DNA of 64,000 nt, taken from assembly GCA_031213475.1 (NCBI GenBank), contig JARUPZ010000004.1, positions 5,217,169-5,281,168 on the forward strand. Reading direction: 5' to 3'. Origin of the DNA: Nereocystis luetkeana (lineage: Eukaryota; Sar; Phaeophyceae; Laminariales; Laminariaceae). Numbering within the stretch: the stretch's first letter is position 1; each line of letters opens with the position of its first letter. This document shows positions 21,186-32,692 of the stretch, piece by piece. Under the pieces are notes generated by a model that had not been told where the DNA came from, did no database searches, and saw only the letters and a program-made list of their open reading frames with translations. The translations under genes and the position numbers were made by a program.

Positions 21186-23000
21186 CATAGATACATTGGG
21201 TTAGGGGCTCAACAGCACTAGGGGGTGGGGGGGCAGAGTAGGGGTGGCCGTTATAGTGCGGGTAAAATCGTTTGGCACAACATAGATCCCTCTATGATGC
21301 GGGTGCCGCACCATCAGGGGCACCCTTATAGTAGCGCGGGTTTGGCACCTTTCAAGACCCTCGACAGTGCGGGTTATTACGTGACGCCACATCGCCACCC
21401 GCCTAGATAGATGCGGTCGAGCCACACACAATTAATTAACAACACACACTTACACCGCATAGCAGCCGTCCTACATACCCCTCCTGGCGACAGGCACCGC
21501 AACAGGGGCACACGATGCCAAGTGCAGCAGGCGAACTCTGCCAACTTAGCAACGTCACATCGAAAGCCCCCGACGGTCATCACTGTCGAAGAGAAACTGA
21601 CGGCAGACTGCACGGCATATGTATATCATTATGCAAGGAGGTAGAAAGGAACGGCCAGAGCGACATCAACCGCCTCTGTCCCGCGTGCTTTTCCTCCAAA
21701 CAACTTTCCAGACACTTTGCCGCCGGCGTGGGCGAGGCCAGGTATTCATACATGCTCACAAGGCCAAGGATGTTGATGATCACCGGAGTTAGAGCGTGCG
21801 GCAAGTGGAATTTTTCGTGGTCCTTGTTTATACGTTTCCTTTCTTGGAGTGTGTACTCCCTGTCGTCCAATAATCTCAATGGGTGTATGGGTCGTGATTG
21901 AAAGGTGTTCCTTCGGTTTTGTGAACGGACGTGTTTTGTATTCGGCAAGTTCCGGTTTCATTTCGTAGCCATGTGGTTGTTTTTGTGATGTACAAGCGGA
22001 ACTATCCAAATACTGAATGGAGGAAGGAACAACAACACGGGCTTTGCGCATAATTCCTTTTTGATACACGAAGCGTGCACTGCGTAACATGCCTCGATGA
22101 GAAACCCCTGTAATATCTGTATATTTGAAGAGGCCTACCTCTCTGTGCAGTGTTTGCAACATGCCGTTCTCTTCTCACCCGCCAGCGGGTCCCGACTCCC
22201 CCCCGTACAGATACATATCTTCCCACGTATCTCACTTTGTATAAGCAATGCGGTGCCACCTGCATACACTAACTCTCGCCGTTGGCTACGTCCTATGGCG
22301 AACAGTGGGCCCACCCATACTATTAAGCGCTCTGAAAACCCTGAATACCCCCCCCCCCCCCCCCCCTTGCACTCTTATTCAGGCCCGAAATCATGTAATG
22401 CGGGTGCCCGTTACAGCAGTTGTTAGGGTGTTGTCGCTTGTCGCATACCCGCACTATTGCAGGGCCCACTCCCACTACTGTAGACGAATGGAAGACAATG
22501 CCAGCCAATCGGTTTTGATCAAAATCGTTAACAAAAATGGAGGTATAGATCAAGGATGGAGAAAAGGTACTGCTACGTAATACTATGACATTGGACCTGG
22601 ACTCTAAATCATCAAAATTTTAGTGCGGACAATGAAGGTACAAGTAAGTACAGAAGATGGAAGACTGGAAGAAAGAAAATGGTACAGGGTCGTCTGACAT
22701 TGCGCCTGCACTATATATATGTGGATCAACGTTGGGCAGGTATAACTAACTGGGAATTAAAGTCCTGAATAGGATCAGATTTCCTACCACGGACCTGAAA
22801 GAGAAGCACGAACGAACGTCGTCGCCATGCCTTCTAATACCTGCATTTGAGACCCCTTTATTATCTCAGAATAAATGGACAAAACCCCCAACACCGTCAA
22901 CCACTCACAATGTAACCTCTCGACCCCGCCTTCGTGGGCATTGGAAGCAGCTACCACCTGGTATAACTGTAAGACAATAATCTATTGTGCTGGGTCTGAT
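21186..23000. other. Unassigned stretch with poly-C run
   Basis: Holds a pure C run at about 22349-22367 and short imperfect palindromes around GTGCGGGT/ACCCGCAC (21260-21400 and 22400-22460). No gene was recognised on either strand. Confidence 0.4.
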
Positions 23001-23040
23001 AAAACGGGGGACCATGGGTCATAAGACCAAAAATTGCTAG
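23001..23040 (+). mobile_element. MITE-2 fragment
   Basis: ACGGGGGACCATGGGTCATA at 23004 matches the left end of MITE-2; the right end is missing. Confidence 0.45.
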
Positions 23041-23065
23041 ATTGTCTTTTTTTACATTACTTTCA

Positions 23066-23372
23066 CTTTCCAGCCTAGCTCGTAGGAGGTTTTACCCTCG
23101 GCGATCTTCTGGACAACAAGCCGTGGTCACAGGTAGGTGTCGTCCCTTCTCCCCCCCGGTACGTGCCTTCATTTCTTGTCGCGCATAGGGTTCAGCATTC
23201 CCACTGCTCGTCGGTTTTCATCGAATGTAGCTATCTAACGCTCTCGTGCTTTCCACTAATCAATTTCTTCATGCAAGCAAACGGCCCTGCGAGCATATGC
23301 ACTCGGTGAGAATTAAACCCACGAAATTGATCTTGATAGGCACGCGGACCACCTACCAAGCCACCGGGGACG
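23066..23372 (-). mobile_element. SINE-B copy 2
   Basis: Full-length second copy of the SINE described at 19408-19709. The tRNA-like head at 23300-23372 has a better preserved A box (minus strand GGTGGCTTGGTAGGTGG). The 3' end again stops at CTTTCCAGCC on the plus strand, which fixes the element boundary. Confidence 0.75.
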
Positions 23373-23683
23373 TAAAAATGATTAAACATATAGGTTTTGA
23401 TGTACATCATATTTCCCCCCGTAATATTATACACCGGGCTATAAACTCGGCTAGATACCTGAATTACGGAAGGACAAGAAGCGAAGAACGGTATCGAAAA
23501 AGTGAAACAAGACGACATATAAATACTGAAATTAAACACCCCGAGCCAACCAAGATATGGACAGAAACCACTACGCCGCGATCGAGAACCATATACAACA
23601 AAAAAATAGGGAATTCTGCTTTTCTTGCGAGCATAGTCGCGAGTGAGCAAATTTGGCTGCTGCAAGGTATGTATCTGCCAGGG

Positions 23684-23686
<3 letters not shown>
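23373..23686. other. Unassigned stretch
   Basis: No gene or known repeat between the SINE-B and SINE-A copies. Confidence 0.4.
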
Positions 23687-23724
<38 letters not shown>

Positions 23725-24050
23725 CCATCCCATTTATTATCTTCGCACATCTTCTTCTCTCTCTCCTTCCAACTCGTAACTCAGATCCGGGGTCACATAG
23801 CAGGCTCTTCTCCCCCCTTCCCGCTACGGTAAGTGCCTTCATTTTTTTATCGCGAGAAGATTTCAGCCTTTTCTTCCCTCGTCGACTCGCATCGAATTGT
23901 GCCTACCCACGCTGCAAGGCGCTCTCAACAATTGAATCCCTTTTTTTATTTTTGCAAATAAAGTCAAAGTCCGACCCTCCTAGGGCTCGAACCCAGGACT
24001 CAAACAAGTAGAATTCGAGGTTAACCACTTGAACCACCGGGGCGACCGGC
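23687..24050 (-). mobile_element. SINE-A copy 2
   Basis: Full-length SINE-A on the minus strand. It has a T run of about 38 nt (the A tail) at 23687-23724, and the tRNA-like head ends at 24050 (GACCGGC on the plus strand). Very close to the copies at 9936 and 30298. Confidence 0.85.
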
Positions 24051-24396
24051 TACTGTATGTGCATATATATTTCGTTTGCTCTATATTTATTCAGCTTCCA
24101 GGTTCGCATATTATCGTGTGAAGTACTGCTGCTGCAGAGGCCAATTTATGGGGTCATGGAAAATGTTCCTGACAAGCGAAAGAAAAGTAAGACAGCCCAA
24201 ACATCCGGCACGTTTTTGCACTGTTCGTGTAACACAAGCGTCTATGTACTGCCCAAGGTGCTGTTTGTCAGTTGGCATCCTATCTCGGTAGAAAACGTTA
24301 CGGACGGAGCAAGAGAGCAACATACCAAATTCCACACGATGCATTCAAACTGATATTATAATTTTCTTATAAATTTTCTTTAGTGGACGGGTGCTC

Positions 24397-24503
24397 TTAC
24401 AAGGGGCCAGAGTAAATAGGACCTAGGGTATACAATAAAAACTAAAAATTTGACCCAATTTTTACGAACAATATCTCTACCTATTCACTAAGGTCCCCGG
24501 TGA
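24397..24503 (+). mobile_element. MITE-2 copy (diverged)
   Basis: A 107-bp hairpin-like element, TTACAAGGGGCCAGAGTAAA at the left and, reversed, TCACCGGGGACCTTAGTGAA at the right. The interior (TAGGGTATAC...TTTTTACGAACAATAT) matches the copies at 36856 and 41364. The flanking TA is kept only on the right. Confidence 0.6.
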
Positions 24504-25361
24504 TAAAAATACATACGTACGAATCTTGTTTTGAAAAAAACTACCACACATAAACTTTTTTAATACTACCTACACAAAATATCTGGTATTGTAGTAGATG
24601 TATCACACATGCACATGTCGTTTCAAAAATATTAATAGTACTCCTTCAATTATATTCCTAAATATTAATACTCATTTTTTCAATACTGCTTGTTGTGTGG
24701 TACGTATGGAAACCGGTGTTATATTTGCCAGACTATTTCGCCTCACTTGCGACCCCTGCCGCGTCCCCGCACTTCCCACAGAGAGCGCATTCCACGCAAC
24801 AACAGGGACCTGCGGCATATCGAGGCAGCGAGAAGACGCCGTCCGTGTCATAACTACCGTGCGTGACGCGACAGCAGAAACCTTGGTCTCGCCAGCTGTA
24901 ATGCGTATATTTTCCAGCGGAATACATCCTCGTCGTCAGCGCCTGCCCCTCCAACGTCTAACTCGTCTGACCACCAAGTGCCAGCAAGGTCTCCTCTTCT
25001 TAGCGGGCATCGCCTTTAACGTGAGCCGGGGCAATCTTGAGGCTGCTTGTTCGCAGACACACACATATATATGTTCATATATATATTATATGGTACGGAA
25101 GACTACATACTTGTTGTACAGGTATATAAAGTATCCCGTGCGCACATCACTCGTCTCCCTCTTCGTAGTTTGTCTCTCTGGTGTTCAAACAGTGTTCGCT
25201 CGCAGTAAAAATATAGTACGCGAACTGCGTTGAGGAACGCAGCCCAGAAGTCAGTGTGACAAGACTCTTCATTCTTCACTATTATGGAGCTACCTATACA
25301 TACATCAAGGCTGGGGGAAAAAGTACTGGTATGACGTTGAATCTGGACTATATATATCCAG
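24504..25361. other. Unassigned stretch with a 211-codon open frame
   Basis: The longest frame (24598-25233, plus) starts in AT-rich DNA, shows no domain and runs through TATA-rich sequence, so I do not call it a gene. The middle part (24720-25040) is GC-richer and could hold an exon on either strand. A TATA-like box (TATATAAAG at about 25123) is followed by pyrimidine-rich sequence like a eukaryotic core promoter or LTR. Confidence 0.25.
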
Positions 25362-25569
25362 AGAGCAATTCGATGCGAGTCGACGAGGGAAGAAAAGGCT
25401 GAAATCTTCTCGCGATGAAAATGAAGGCACGTACCGTAGCGGGAAGGGGGTAGAAGAGCCTGCTATGTGACCCCGGATCTGAGTTACGAGTTCGAAGGAA
25501 AGAGAGAAGAAGAAGTGCGAAGATAATAAAAAAGAGGAGAGAAATAATAATAATAATGAAATAAAAGAG
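25362..25569 (+). mobile_element. SINE-A copy 3, 5'-truncated
   Basis: Body and A-rich tail only (GCAATTCGATGCGAGTCGAC onward); the tRNA-like head is absent. The tail includes (AAT)n. It lies directly before the full copy at 25571, so the two form a head-to-tail pair. Confidence 0.8.
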
Positions 25570-25570
25570 A

Positions 25571-25925
25571 GCCGGTCGCCCCGGTGGTTCAAGTGGTTAT
25601 CCTTGAATTCTACTTGTGTTTGAGTCCTGGGTTCGAGCCCCAGGTGGGTCGGACTTTGACTTTATTTGCAAAAATAAAAATAATGTAAATAAAAAGGATT
25701 CCATTGTTGAGGGCGCCTTGCAGCGTGGGTAGGCACAATTCGATGCGAGTCGACGAGGGAAAAAAAGGCTGAAATCTTCTCGCGATAAAAAGGAAGGCAC
25801 GTACCGTAGCGGGAAAGGGGTAAGAGAGCCTGCTATGTGACCCCGGATCTGAGTTACGAGTTGGAAGGAGAGTGAGAAGATGTGCGAAGAAAATAAATAG
25901 GACGAGGAAAAAAACAAAAAAAAAA
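25571..25925 (+). mobile_element. SINE-A copy 4
   Basis: Full length: head GCCGGTCGCCCCGGTGG at 25571, B-box GGGTTCGAGCCCC near 25630, A-rich tail ending at 25925. Confidence 0.85.
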
Positions 25926-26277
25926 TGGTATATTATTGAGCCCGGACAACAAGCTGACATTTTTTTATCCCGGGCGCCCACTCTCTGTACTTTCCATTCT
26001 TCCCTACAGGTAGCCAATCTGCATGACGAGAGCTCGGGGTGATTGTCTTCGACGTTTTGGGTTTCATTTTCTTGTAATAATTTTCTTGCTGCCCAATGGG
26101 CTAGCCAGTGTGTACGTGGCGCTTACCATATAACACGCAAAAAAATACACCCCCACGGGCGATTTGATAAACCGGTGTTATCGCGACAAAAAAAAAACTA
26201 AATTCGCATTCATTTCCGTTGCGTGCCTCTCCTCAATTGTTTTTAGGAGACCGCGCTTGAAATTATTCCTAGGGTGT
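25926..26277. other. Unassigned stretch
   Basis: No gene or repeat recognised. Confidence 0.4.
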
Positions 26278-26528
26278 AGGGTCATTCTTATCGGAGAGCT
26301 ATTGGTCCAAATTTTCGACATTGTTTTCGCGCAATTTTTCAGGTTTCCATATTTTCCTCTTTTTTTTAATCAAAATATTGAAATGTTAACGAAGTTGGTA
26401 CTTTTTCTTCAGAAGAAGAATTTCACGAATAGTGACAGAACGCCTCCGTATATTGACACATATATATTTCCAACTATTTCCAAACTTTGAATATTTTGGG
26501 GAAAACGCTCGCCGATAAAAATGAACCT
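26278..26528 (-). mobile_element. MITE-1 copy B
   Basis: A 251-bp element with ends AGGGTCATTCTTATCGGAGA (left) and, reversed, AGGTTCATTTTTATCGGCGA (right). Its interior is the reverse complement of copy A (3224-3466), for example GAATTTCACGAATAGTGAC and ACGCCTCCGTAT. No transposase. Confidence 0.65.
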
Positions 26529-26637
26529 AAGTATATGATGTGATGTGTGTTTGCGGGTGCTGTATGTCATCGATGTTCTGGACATTTTGGGTTATTGTAC
26601 TAATCCTAGTCTTCCCGTTTGAGTCTGTTGTAATTGA

Positions 26638-26978
26638 GCCGGTCCCCCCGGTGGTTGAAGTGGTCAACCTCGAATTCGACTCGTTTGAGTCCTGGGTTCG
26701 AGCCCCAGGTGGGTCGGACTTTGACTTTTTTTGCAAAAAAAAAAAGGATTCAATTGTTGAGAGCGCCATGCAGCGTGGGTAGGCACAATTCGATGCGAGT
26801 CGACGAGGGAAGAAAAGGCTAAAATCTTCTCGCGATAAAAAATGAAGGCACGTACCGTAGCGGGGAGGGGGGACAAGAGCCTGCTGTGTGACCCCGGATC
26901 TGAGTTACGAGTTGGAAGGAGAGAGAGAAGAAGATGTGCGAAGATATTGAATGGGATGAGAAAAAAAAAAAAAAAAAA
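26638..26978 (+). mobile_element. SINE-A copy 5
   Basis: Full length with head GCCGGTCCCCCCGGTGG, a B box and an 18-nt A tail. Several private substitutions in the head suggest an older copy. Confidence 0.85.
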
Positions 26979-27364
26979 CGCAATATTGATATTTCGAAGA
27001 GCAATCGTGTATTTCCACGTGTTCCGTGTAAACGTCTTTGAGTAACACTTCGTGTCCTATGTACAGCGATACGTTGTGTGTTCACAAACATGACCATATC
27101 ATCGTCCAATCGGCAATTAGGGTACAATATAACGGGGAGGGCAGGGGGGGAAGTCGGCCTGCCCAACAGACTGAATCCTGGTTATGGCCATCATCGTCAT
27201 GATGCACTCCCTTCTTTGGGACCCAAGTAACTAGCATGGTGCAACCTGGGCAACTCTGCGTGTCTGTATGCTCCAGTCAGTGCCTTATTTTCGTGTTTTG
27301 TTTCCCCCCCGCCCGTGATTATCCCTTTTTGGCCTCCTCTTTTTTCATTTTTCTTTCATTCCCG
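26979..27364. other. Unassigned stretch
   Basis: No gene recognised. Confidence 0.4.
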
Positions 27365-27681
27365 TGTGTACCTCTTTGTGTCTCTGTTAGTTTTGTCGGT
27401 TTTGCCTTTTTTTGCGTTTTGCTAGCTGCTTCTCTTTTTGTTTTGTTTTGCTTTTTTGCTTCGCTTCATCTTTTTTTTTAGGTTTTTGTCTTCTATTAAT
27501 AGTATCTTTTTTGCTTCCCTGGTGTCCGCAGTGGTGGAGTGCGTACGCTTGTTTTTTGTGTTTACCTCTGTTTTACTTACTACCGGGGTATTTCTTCCAC
27601 TCCAGAGTTATTAGAGCCTGTCCCGCGACCACGGACTGCATTGTATTGTGAGTTAATGTGAGAACAACAACAACAACAAAA
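27365..27681 (+). mobile_element. Retroelement 3' end with (AAC)n tail, copy 1
   Basis: A T-rich sequence ending CACTCCAGAGTTATTAGAGC...ACGGACTGCATTG and GTGAGAACAACAACAACAAC. The same sequence and tail recur at 41996-42340. A repeated T-rich 3' UTR closed by a triplet tail is typical of a LINE 3' end, here from a family other than the (AC)n-tailed one. No coding part is present. Confidence 0.6.
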
Positions 27682-28147
27682 CAATAATATCGGAAACACA
27701 AGAGTCCTACATTTTCTGTACGAGCTAGCCACCAAGCCAGCCAGGGGAGGATTTTCCGCACCCAAATATTAAGAAAAAGTTCGTTTTTCGTTTTTTCAAA
27801 CCGTACACAAATGAAACTCTCCTCGTCGAAATTATTGAGCATGACAAAGAATTGAGTGGACCTTTCTTGAGAATTTTACAGAGCACTGCACTCTCACAAG
27901 AAATCACATCCGTTTCACTTTTACCGCAGTTGCAACGCTATTATTTCACTTGTAATTTTGGCTCTTTCTTGACGACTGCTGGGTACATCGTACCGAAATC
28001 GACTTTTCCAGTAATCTAGGGCTGAGATCATTCCCCTGGCATAGCCAGTCGTATTAGGTCAATCGCTGGGTTGATCCGATGCCTGTTTCGTCACAAAGAG
28101 TGCCTCCTCTTGCTGAAAACGAACCCCCCATACCTCCGCTGTCCGAA
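27682..28147. other. Unassigned stretch
   Basis: AT-rich; no gene recognised. Confidence 0.4.
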
Positions 28148-28510
28148 TTTTATTTTATTTTTATTTCAAAAAATTTATCTCCTCCCATTCATTATCTTCG
28201 CACATCTTCTCTCTCTCTCCTTCCAACTCGTAACTCAGATCCGGGGTCACCTAGCAGGCTCTTCTCCCCCCTTCCCGCTACGGTACGTGCCTTCATTTTT
28301 ATCGCGGGAAGATTTCAGTTTTTTCTTCCCTCGTCGACTCGCATCGAATTGTGCCTACCCACGCTGGAAGGCGCTCTCAACAATTGAATCCTTTTTTTTT
28401 TTTTTTTTTTTTTGCAAATAAAGACAAAGTCCGACCCACCTGGGGCTCGAACCCAGGACTCAAACAAGTAGAATTCGAGGTTAGCCACTTGAACCACCAG
28501 CGCGACCGGC
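28148..28510 (-). mobile_element. SINE-A copy 6
   Basis: Full-length minus-strand SINE-A with the head ending at 28510. It also carries an internal T18 run (28391-28412), an expansion of the A-rich stretch behind the tRNA-like part. Confidence 0.85.
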
Positions 28511-28646
28511 GCTGCCATATAGACGAATATTAACAAATAAGGTTATCAAGTTGCTGATACTCTTCTCCTGACTCAGATTTAGATTTTCGATGACAGCACT
28601 ATGAATTATTAATAGTGGGCGCACCAGCTCGGGCCTCTATTCCGGT

Positions 28647-30021
28647 GTCTGTGTGTGTGTGTTCTTTACATTAAACCGTTTTTTCTACCCGTCGACATCC
28701 AGCACAACCAGTGTCCGTGCCGATTCTTCAATCCTAGAAGAGATACAAGTTCTGTGGTCACAAAGCTACGCCACAGAGATACTACGTTGCCACGTGTGCA
28801 GTGTGAACTGCAGTGGGCAATGCAAAGCCATGTCATCATACTAGATACGACGGGCACGACATACGCAATCTATGAAATAGTGAAACAAAAAGAAACAATC
28901 AAAGAGAAAACAAAAACAAGGTAGACAAAATCGATAAAGAAAAAGAAGAAAAATGAAAGCAAAATCTAAGAGAAACAATCTGTCGTGCCCCCCCCCCCGC
29001 AGGCGAGGTGGCCAACACTTGAAAAAGAACGAGCTGGAAGAAAGAAGAAATAACAAAAAACACCACTGCTTGTGAACAGAGTAAGACATACCAGGTAGAA
29101 CCAAGGAGAAAGTAACAAGGAAAAATAACAAAGGGGAAATAACAGGCAGACCAAAGCCCAAAGCACCTTCCAGGTGGCGGCAGCAGCTTGTGGTACGAGT
29201 AGTATAGCCAGGTTCTCCCTGCTAATCCGCCTGGTACCTTGCTACCCAGACTGCCGTCTCCGCCCTGCGTTCGTCAACTATGCCCAGCCCCTTGGCGTCA
29301 GACAATACGAGCCGAGCAGAGCAGGTTCGTCTTCCAACCACGCCACACGGCTCCTTGAGTACGGCTTATCAATCAGAAAAGGAAGAGGAAGAGAAAAACA
29401 AAAATGAAAATCACGGAGAGTCAGCGCAAGAAAGAAAAAAAAAAAAAACTAAAAGAGAAGACAAGGGAAGACCACGTTCGAGGCAGCTGCACCAGTTGGT
29501 AGCACTAGTAGTATGGTCATATTCTACTTCCTAGTCGACTTGGTGCCTTGCTACCCTGTCTGCCATCTCCTTCCTACTTTCGTCTACCGCCGTTTCCCTT
29601 CTACCCCTCCTGTTCCCCCCCCTCTCCGCATTCCCTCGGTCGGGCTTTATGCCACTTCTCCTGTTGCCCTCTCCCCCCCCGTTCCTTTGGGCACCATCCA
29701 CGGCGGATGCGCGGCGCTGTCTACTCATCTCAGCCTCAGCCTCGTGCCATCTCACCATGAACCGTTCGGCTGCTTCAAGGATCCCCCGGTACCAGTTCCC
29801 CACCTTTTTGGCTGCAGTGGACCACAACGCGGTCTCAACTCCAAACACCAAGGGGGCAACTTCCATTGACCCTTCGGTGGCTCGGAACTCCCTAAGGTCT
29901 TCGACTAGGCATCTATGCCAAGTCTTACACTGTCCGCCTGGTCTCGGGTTCTCCCCACCAGCTATCGTCCCGAGCATTACCCGGTTGGGTAATCGCTCCT
30001 TGCTTTGCCGTGCCACGCCCC
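28647..30021 (-). mobile_element. LINE copy, 5'-truncated
   Basis: Reverse complement of the LINE 3' end. It runs from the (GT)n tail at 28647 through the 3' UTR to about 30021, which corresponds to about position 12264 of the reference copy. It includes about 163 codons of the RT C-terminus in a frame still open on the minus strand ([15 protein letters not shown] ... RVARHQVD). It holds the uninterrupted site (CACTAG at 29503-29508) into which MITE-2 inserted in the copy at 40528. Confidence 0.88.
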
Positions 30022-30193
30022 ACGTACGTACGTGTAGCAGATGCATTAGACATGAGTGCACCAGCGCGCCTTCCAGTTATATCATACGTGGTACCTGGTA
30101 TGCGCCTTTTATAACGCATGCGTACGTGATCCATCCAACGCGTGTTGCCACATGACGTACGAACCAAATGTACACCACAGCAGTAGCAGCGGC

Positions 30194-30283
30194 ACGGGGG
30201 ACCATAGCAAATAGGACCCACTATTGTTAGTAAAAATAGCGAATTATATATAATTTATGTCTACCGTAGGTCCCTAATAGTGA
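30194..30283 (+). mobile_element. MITE-2 fragment, one-ended
   Basis: ACGGGGGACCATAGCAAATA then GGACCC at the left fits the MITE-2 end. The right half does not mirror it well (TACCGTAGGTCCCTAATA). It lies just before SINE-A copy 7. Confidence 0.45.
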
Positions 30284-30297
30284 AAAAGCCGGTCGCC

Positions 30298-30637
30298 CCG
30301 GTCGTTCAAGTGGTTAACCTCGAATTCTACTTGTTTGAGTCCTGGGTTCGAGCCCCAGGAGGGTCGGACTTTGACTTTATTTGCAAAAATAAAAAAAGGG
30401 ATTCAATTGTTGAGAGCGCCTTGCAGCGTGGGTAGGCACAATTCGATGCGAGTCGACGAGGGAAGAAAAGGCTGAAATCTTCTCGCGATAAAAATGAAGG
30501 CACGTACCGTAGCGGGAAGGGGGGAGAAGAGCCTGCTATGTGACCCCGGATCTGAGTTACGAGTTGGAAGGAGAGAGAGAAGAAGATGTGCGAAGATAAT
30601 GAATGGGATGAGAAAAAAAAAAAAAAAAAAAAAAAAA
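30298..30637 (+). mobile_element. SINE-A copy 7
   Basis: Full length with a 25-nt A tail; the body is nearly identical to that of the copy nested in the LINE at 9936. Confidence 0.85.
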
Positions 30638-30698
30638 TAGTAAGGTTGCAAGATTCAGAATATTGGTTAGAGTGTAGCTATGATGTTTATGAGGGTAT

Positions 30699-31027
30699 TT
30701 TTCCTCGTTACTTTCTTCCTTGGTTCTTTGTCTCACTCTTATTACAAGCAGTGGTTTTTTTTTTTTTTTTTTTTTTTTCTTTCTTTCTTTTTTTCAGCTC
30801 GTTCTTTTTCAAGTGTTGGTCACCTCGCCTGCACGAGGGGGGCACGACAGATTGTTTCTCCTTGATTTTGCTTTCGTTTTGTTTTTCTTCTCTTTCGATT
30901 TGTCTACCTTGTTTTTGTTTTCTCTTTGATTGTTTCTTTTCGTTTCACTATTTCATAGATTGGGTATGTCGTGCCTGTCGTATCTAGTATGATGACATGG
31001 CTTTGCATTGCCCACTGCAGTGCATAC
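30699..31027 (+). mobile_element. LINE 3' UTR, left part, split by hAT-like element
   Basis: Plus-strand LINE 3' UTR starting at TTTTCCTCGTTACTTTC (5'-truncated) and running to GCAGTGCATAC at 31027. It is interrupted by the element at 31028-32021 and continues at 32022. Confidence 0.85.
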
Positions 31028-32021
31028 CAGGGGTGCGTATTTCCTCACCCGGAACCCAAAAATTTCCGGGAAACAGCCTTTTTCAGCTTTTCCAAAAAAA
31101 TTCCCCTATTTCCTCTCGTTCGAGGAAAAAAAGGCGTAATTTTGGGGGGGGGACAAAAAATATCATCCCCTGGTGGCCCACGCACTACATAAAGCACAAG
31201 TATAAGATTCGTTCAGGCCTTCGGACAGACATTTTCGATCATTTTCACTCTACCGGCAGCAGGTGCACAGCAGTAGTAGCAGTTGCGCACAATGCACGTA
31301 CTTTAGTAAATGTTCATCGGTTTCAGTTGATTTTTAATTGTTCATGTCCTCGTTGATTTCGTCCTGCAGCAATCTGATACTGGAATAGTAGGACTACTAC
31401 TGCCGTAGTACTGATAGCGATCTCTCATGTACGAATATACTTATGATATGTCGCGAGGTAAATCAGCAACACAAAGCGCAAAGCAGGAAGTGAGCAGTTA
31501 CAGCAGTGCGCTGCTTCGTACGCGTGTAGCGATCGCGACCTTATCCGCGACTAGAAACTGTAAACATGGACGCTGGACGCCTCAACGAAATCCCAGCGTC
31601 CCAGCTGCATCTGCGCCGAGTTCACCCTTTCCATTCGAATATGTCAGCTCATATATATATATGATTATATTTTATATTGTAAGCGCGGTGCGGTGCTCTT
31701 CGTAGCTCTGGGGCTGGCCATCGGATAAATCGACGACGGCGCTACGCCTGAACGCCATAGTATGCTACTCCGTCACAACGACACACAGCTGTTGTGTCCT
31801 GCGTGTGGCGTAGCTCTCGGTTGCCTGTGGGCGCCTACGTAGCGCTCTGCTCTGCTGCACAGCTTAGCAGCGTTTGAAAAAAAAAACGGGGGTTTCCATT
31901 CTATATGAAGGCGTTATTTGCCCGGGGATAGGGGACGCAAAAAATTGCTTCTGAAAAAAATTATCACCTCGAGCCCTATTAATTTCGGGTAATTACCGCT
32001 ACCGGGAAATACGCATCCCTG
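31028..32021. mobile_element. hAT-like DNA transposon, non-autonomous, nested in LINE
   Basis: A 994-bp insertion with inverted ends CAGGGGTGCGTATTTCC (left) and, reversed, CAGGGATGCGTATTTCC (right), 16 of 17 matching. It is flanked by a perfect 8-bp direct duplication GTGCATAC (31020-31027 and 32022-32029). Removing it and one GTGCATAC restores the LINE sequence found in other copies. An 8-bp duplication with CAGGG-type ends is the signature of the hAT superfamily. The interior encodes no transposase; the longest frames are short and unlike hAT proteins. Subterminal stretches repeat CCCGG/CCGGGAAA motifs. Confidence 0.85.
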
Positions 32022-32178
32022 GTGCATACTGCACACGTGGCAACGTAGTATCTCTGTGGCGTAGCTTTGTGACCACAGAACTTGTATCTCTTCTAGGTTT
32101 GAAGAATCGGCACGGACACTGGTAATGCTGGATGTCGACGGGTAGAAAGAACAGTTGAATGTGAAGAAGACACACACA
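32022..32178 (+). mobile_element. LINE 3' UTR, right part with tail
   Basis: Resumes the LINE after the hAT-like element, from GTGCATACTGCACACGTGG to GTGAAGAAGACACACACAC. It includes the diagnostic GATGTCGACGGGTAGAAAGA block. Confidence 0.85.
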
Positions 32179-32268
32179 CGATCGCCTGCAACTACGTCAT
32201 TTGCTGTTGTAGCTATTCATACCAGTTTTAACTCACGACAGCAGTATAGTATCGCCAAAATATATAGA

Positions 32269-32619
32269 GCCGGTCGCCCCGGTGGTTCAAGTGGTTACGT
32301 TGTCTTCTACTTGTGTTTGAGTCCGAGGTTCGAGCCCCAGGTGGGTCGGACATTTGACTTTATTTGCAAAAATAAAAATAACAAAGGATTCAATTGTTAA
32401 AAGCGCCTTGCAGCGTGGGTAGGCACAACTCGATGCGAGTCGACGAGGGAAGGAAAGGCTGAAATCTTCTCGCGATAAAAATGAAGGCACGTACCGTAGC
32501 GGGAAGGCGGTAGAAGAGCCTGCTATGTGACCCCGGATCTGAGTTACGAGTTGGAAGGAGAGAGAGAAGAAGATGTGCGAAGATAATATGGGATGAGCAA
32601 AGAAAAAAAAAAAAAAAAA
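32269..32619 (+). mobile_element. SINE-A copy 8
   Basis: Full length. The head region carries a private change (GGTTACGTTGTCTTC instead of GGTTAACCTCGAATTC). A tail at 32602-32619. Confidence 0.85.
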
Positions 32620-32692
32620 GGATCGCCACCATTTTTCGGGATGTTGTCATGTAAACGTAAGAAGTACAGAAGTTGAGTATTTTGTACCCTTT

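Noticed and set aside
24598-25233. 211-codon open frame
   Set aside because: No domain, AT-rich ends and passage through TATA-rich repeats; not enough to call a gene.
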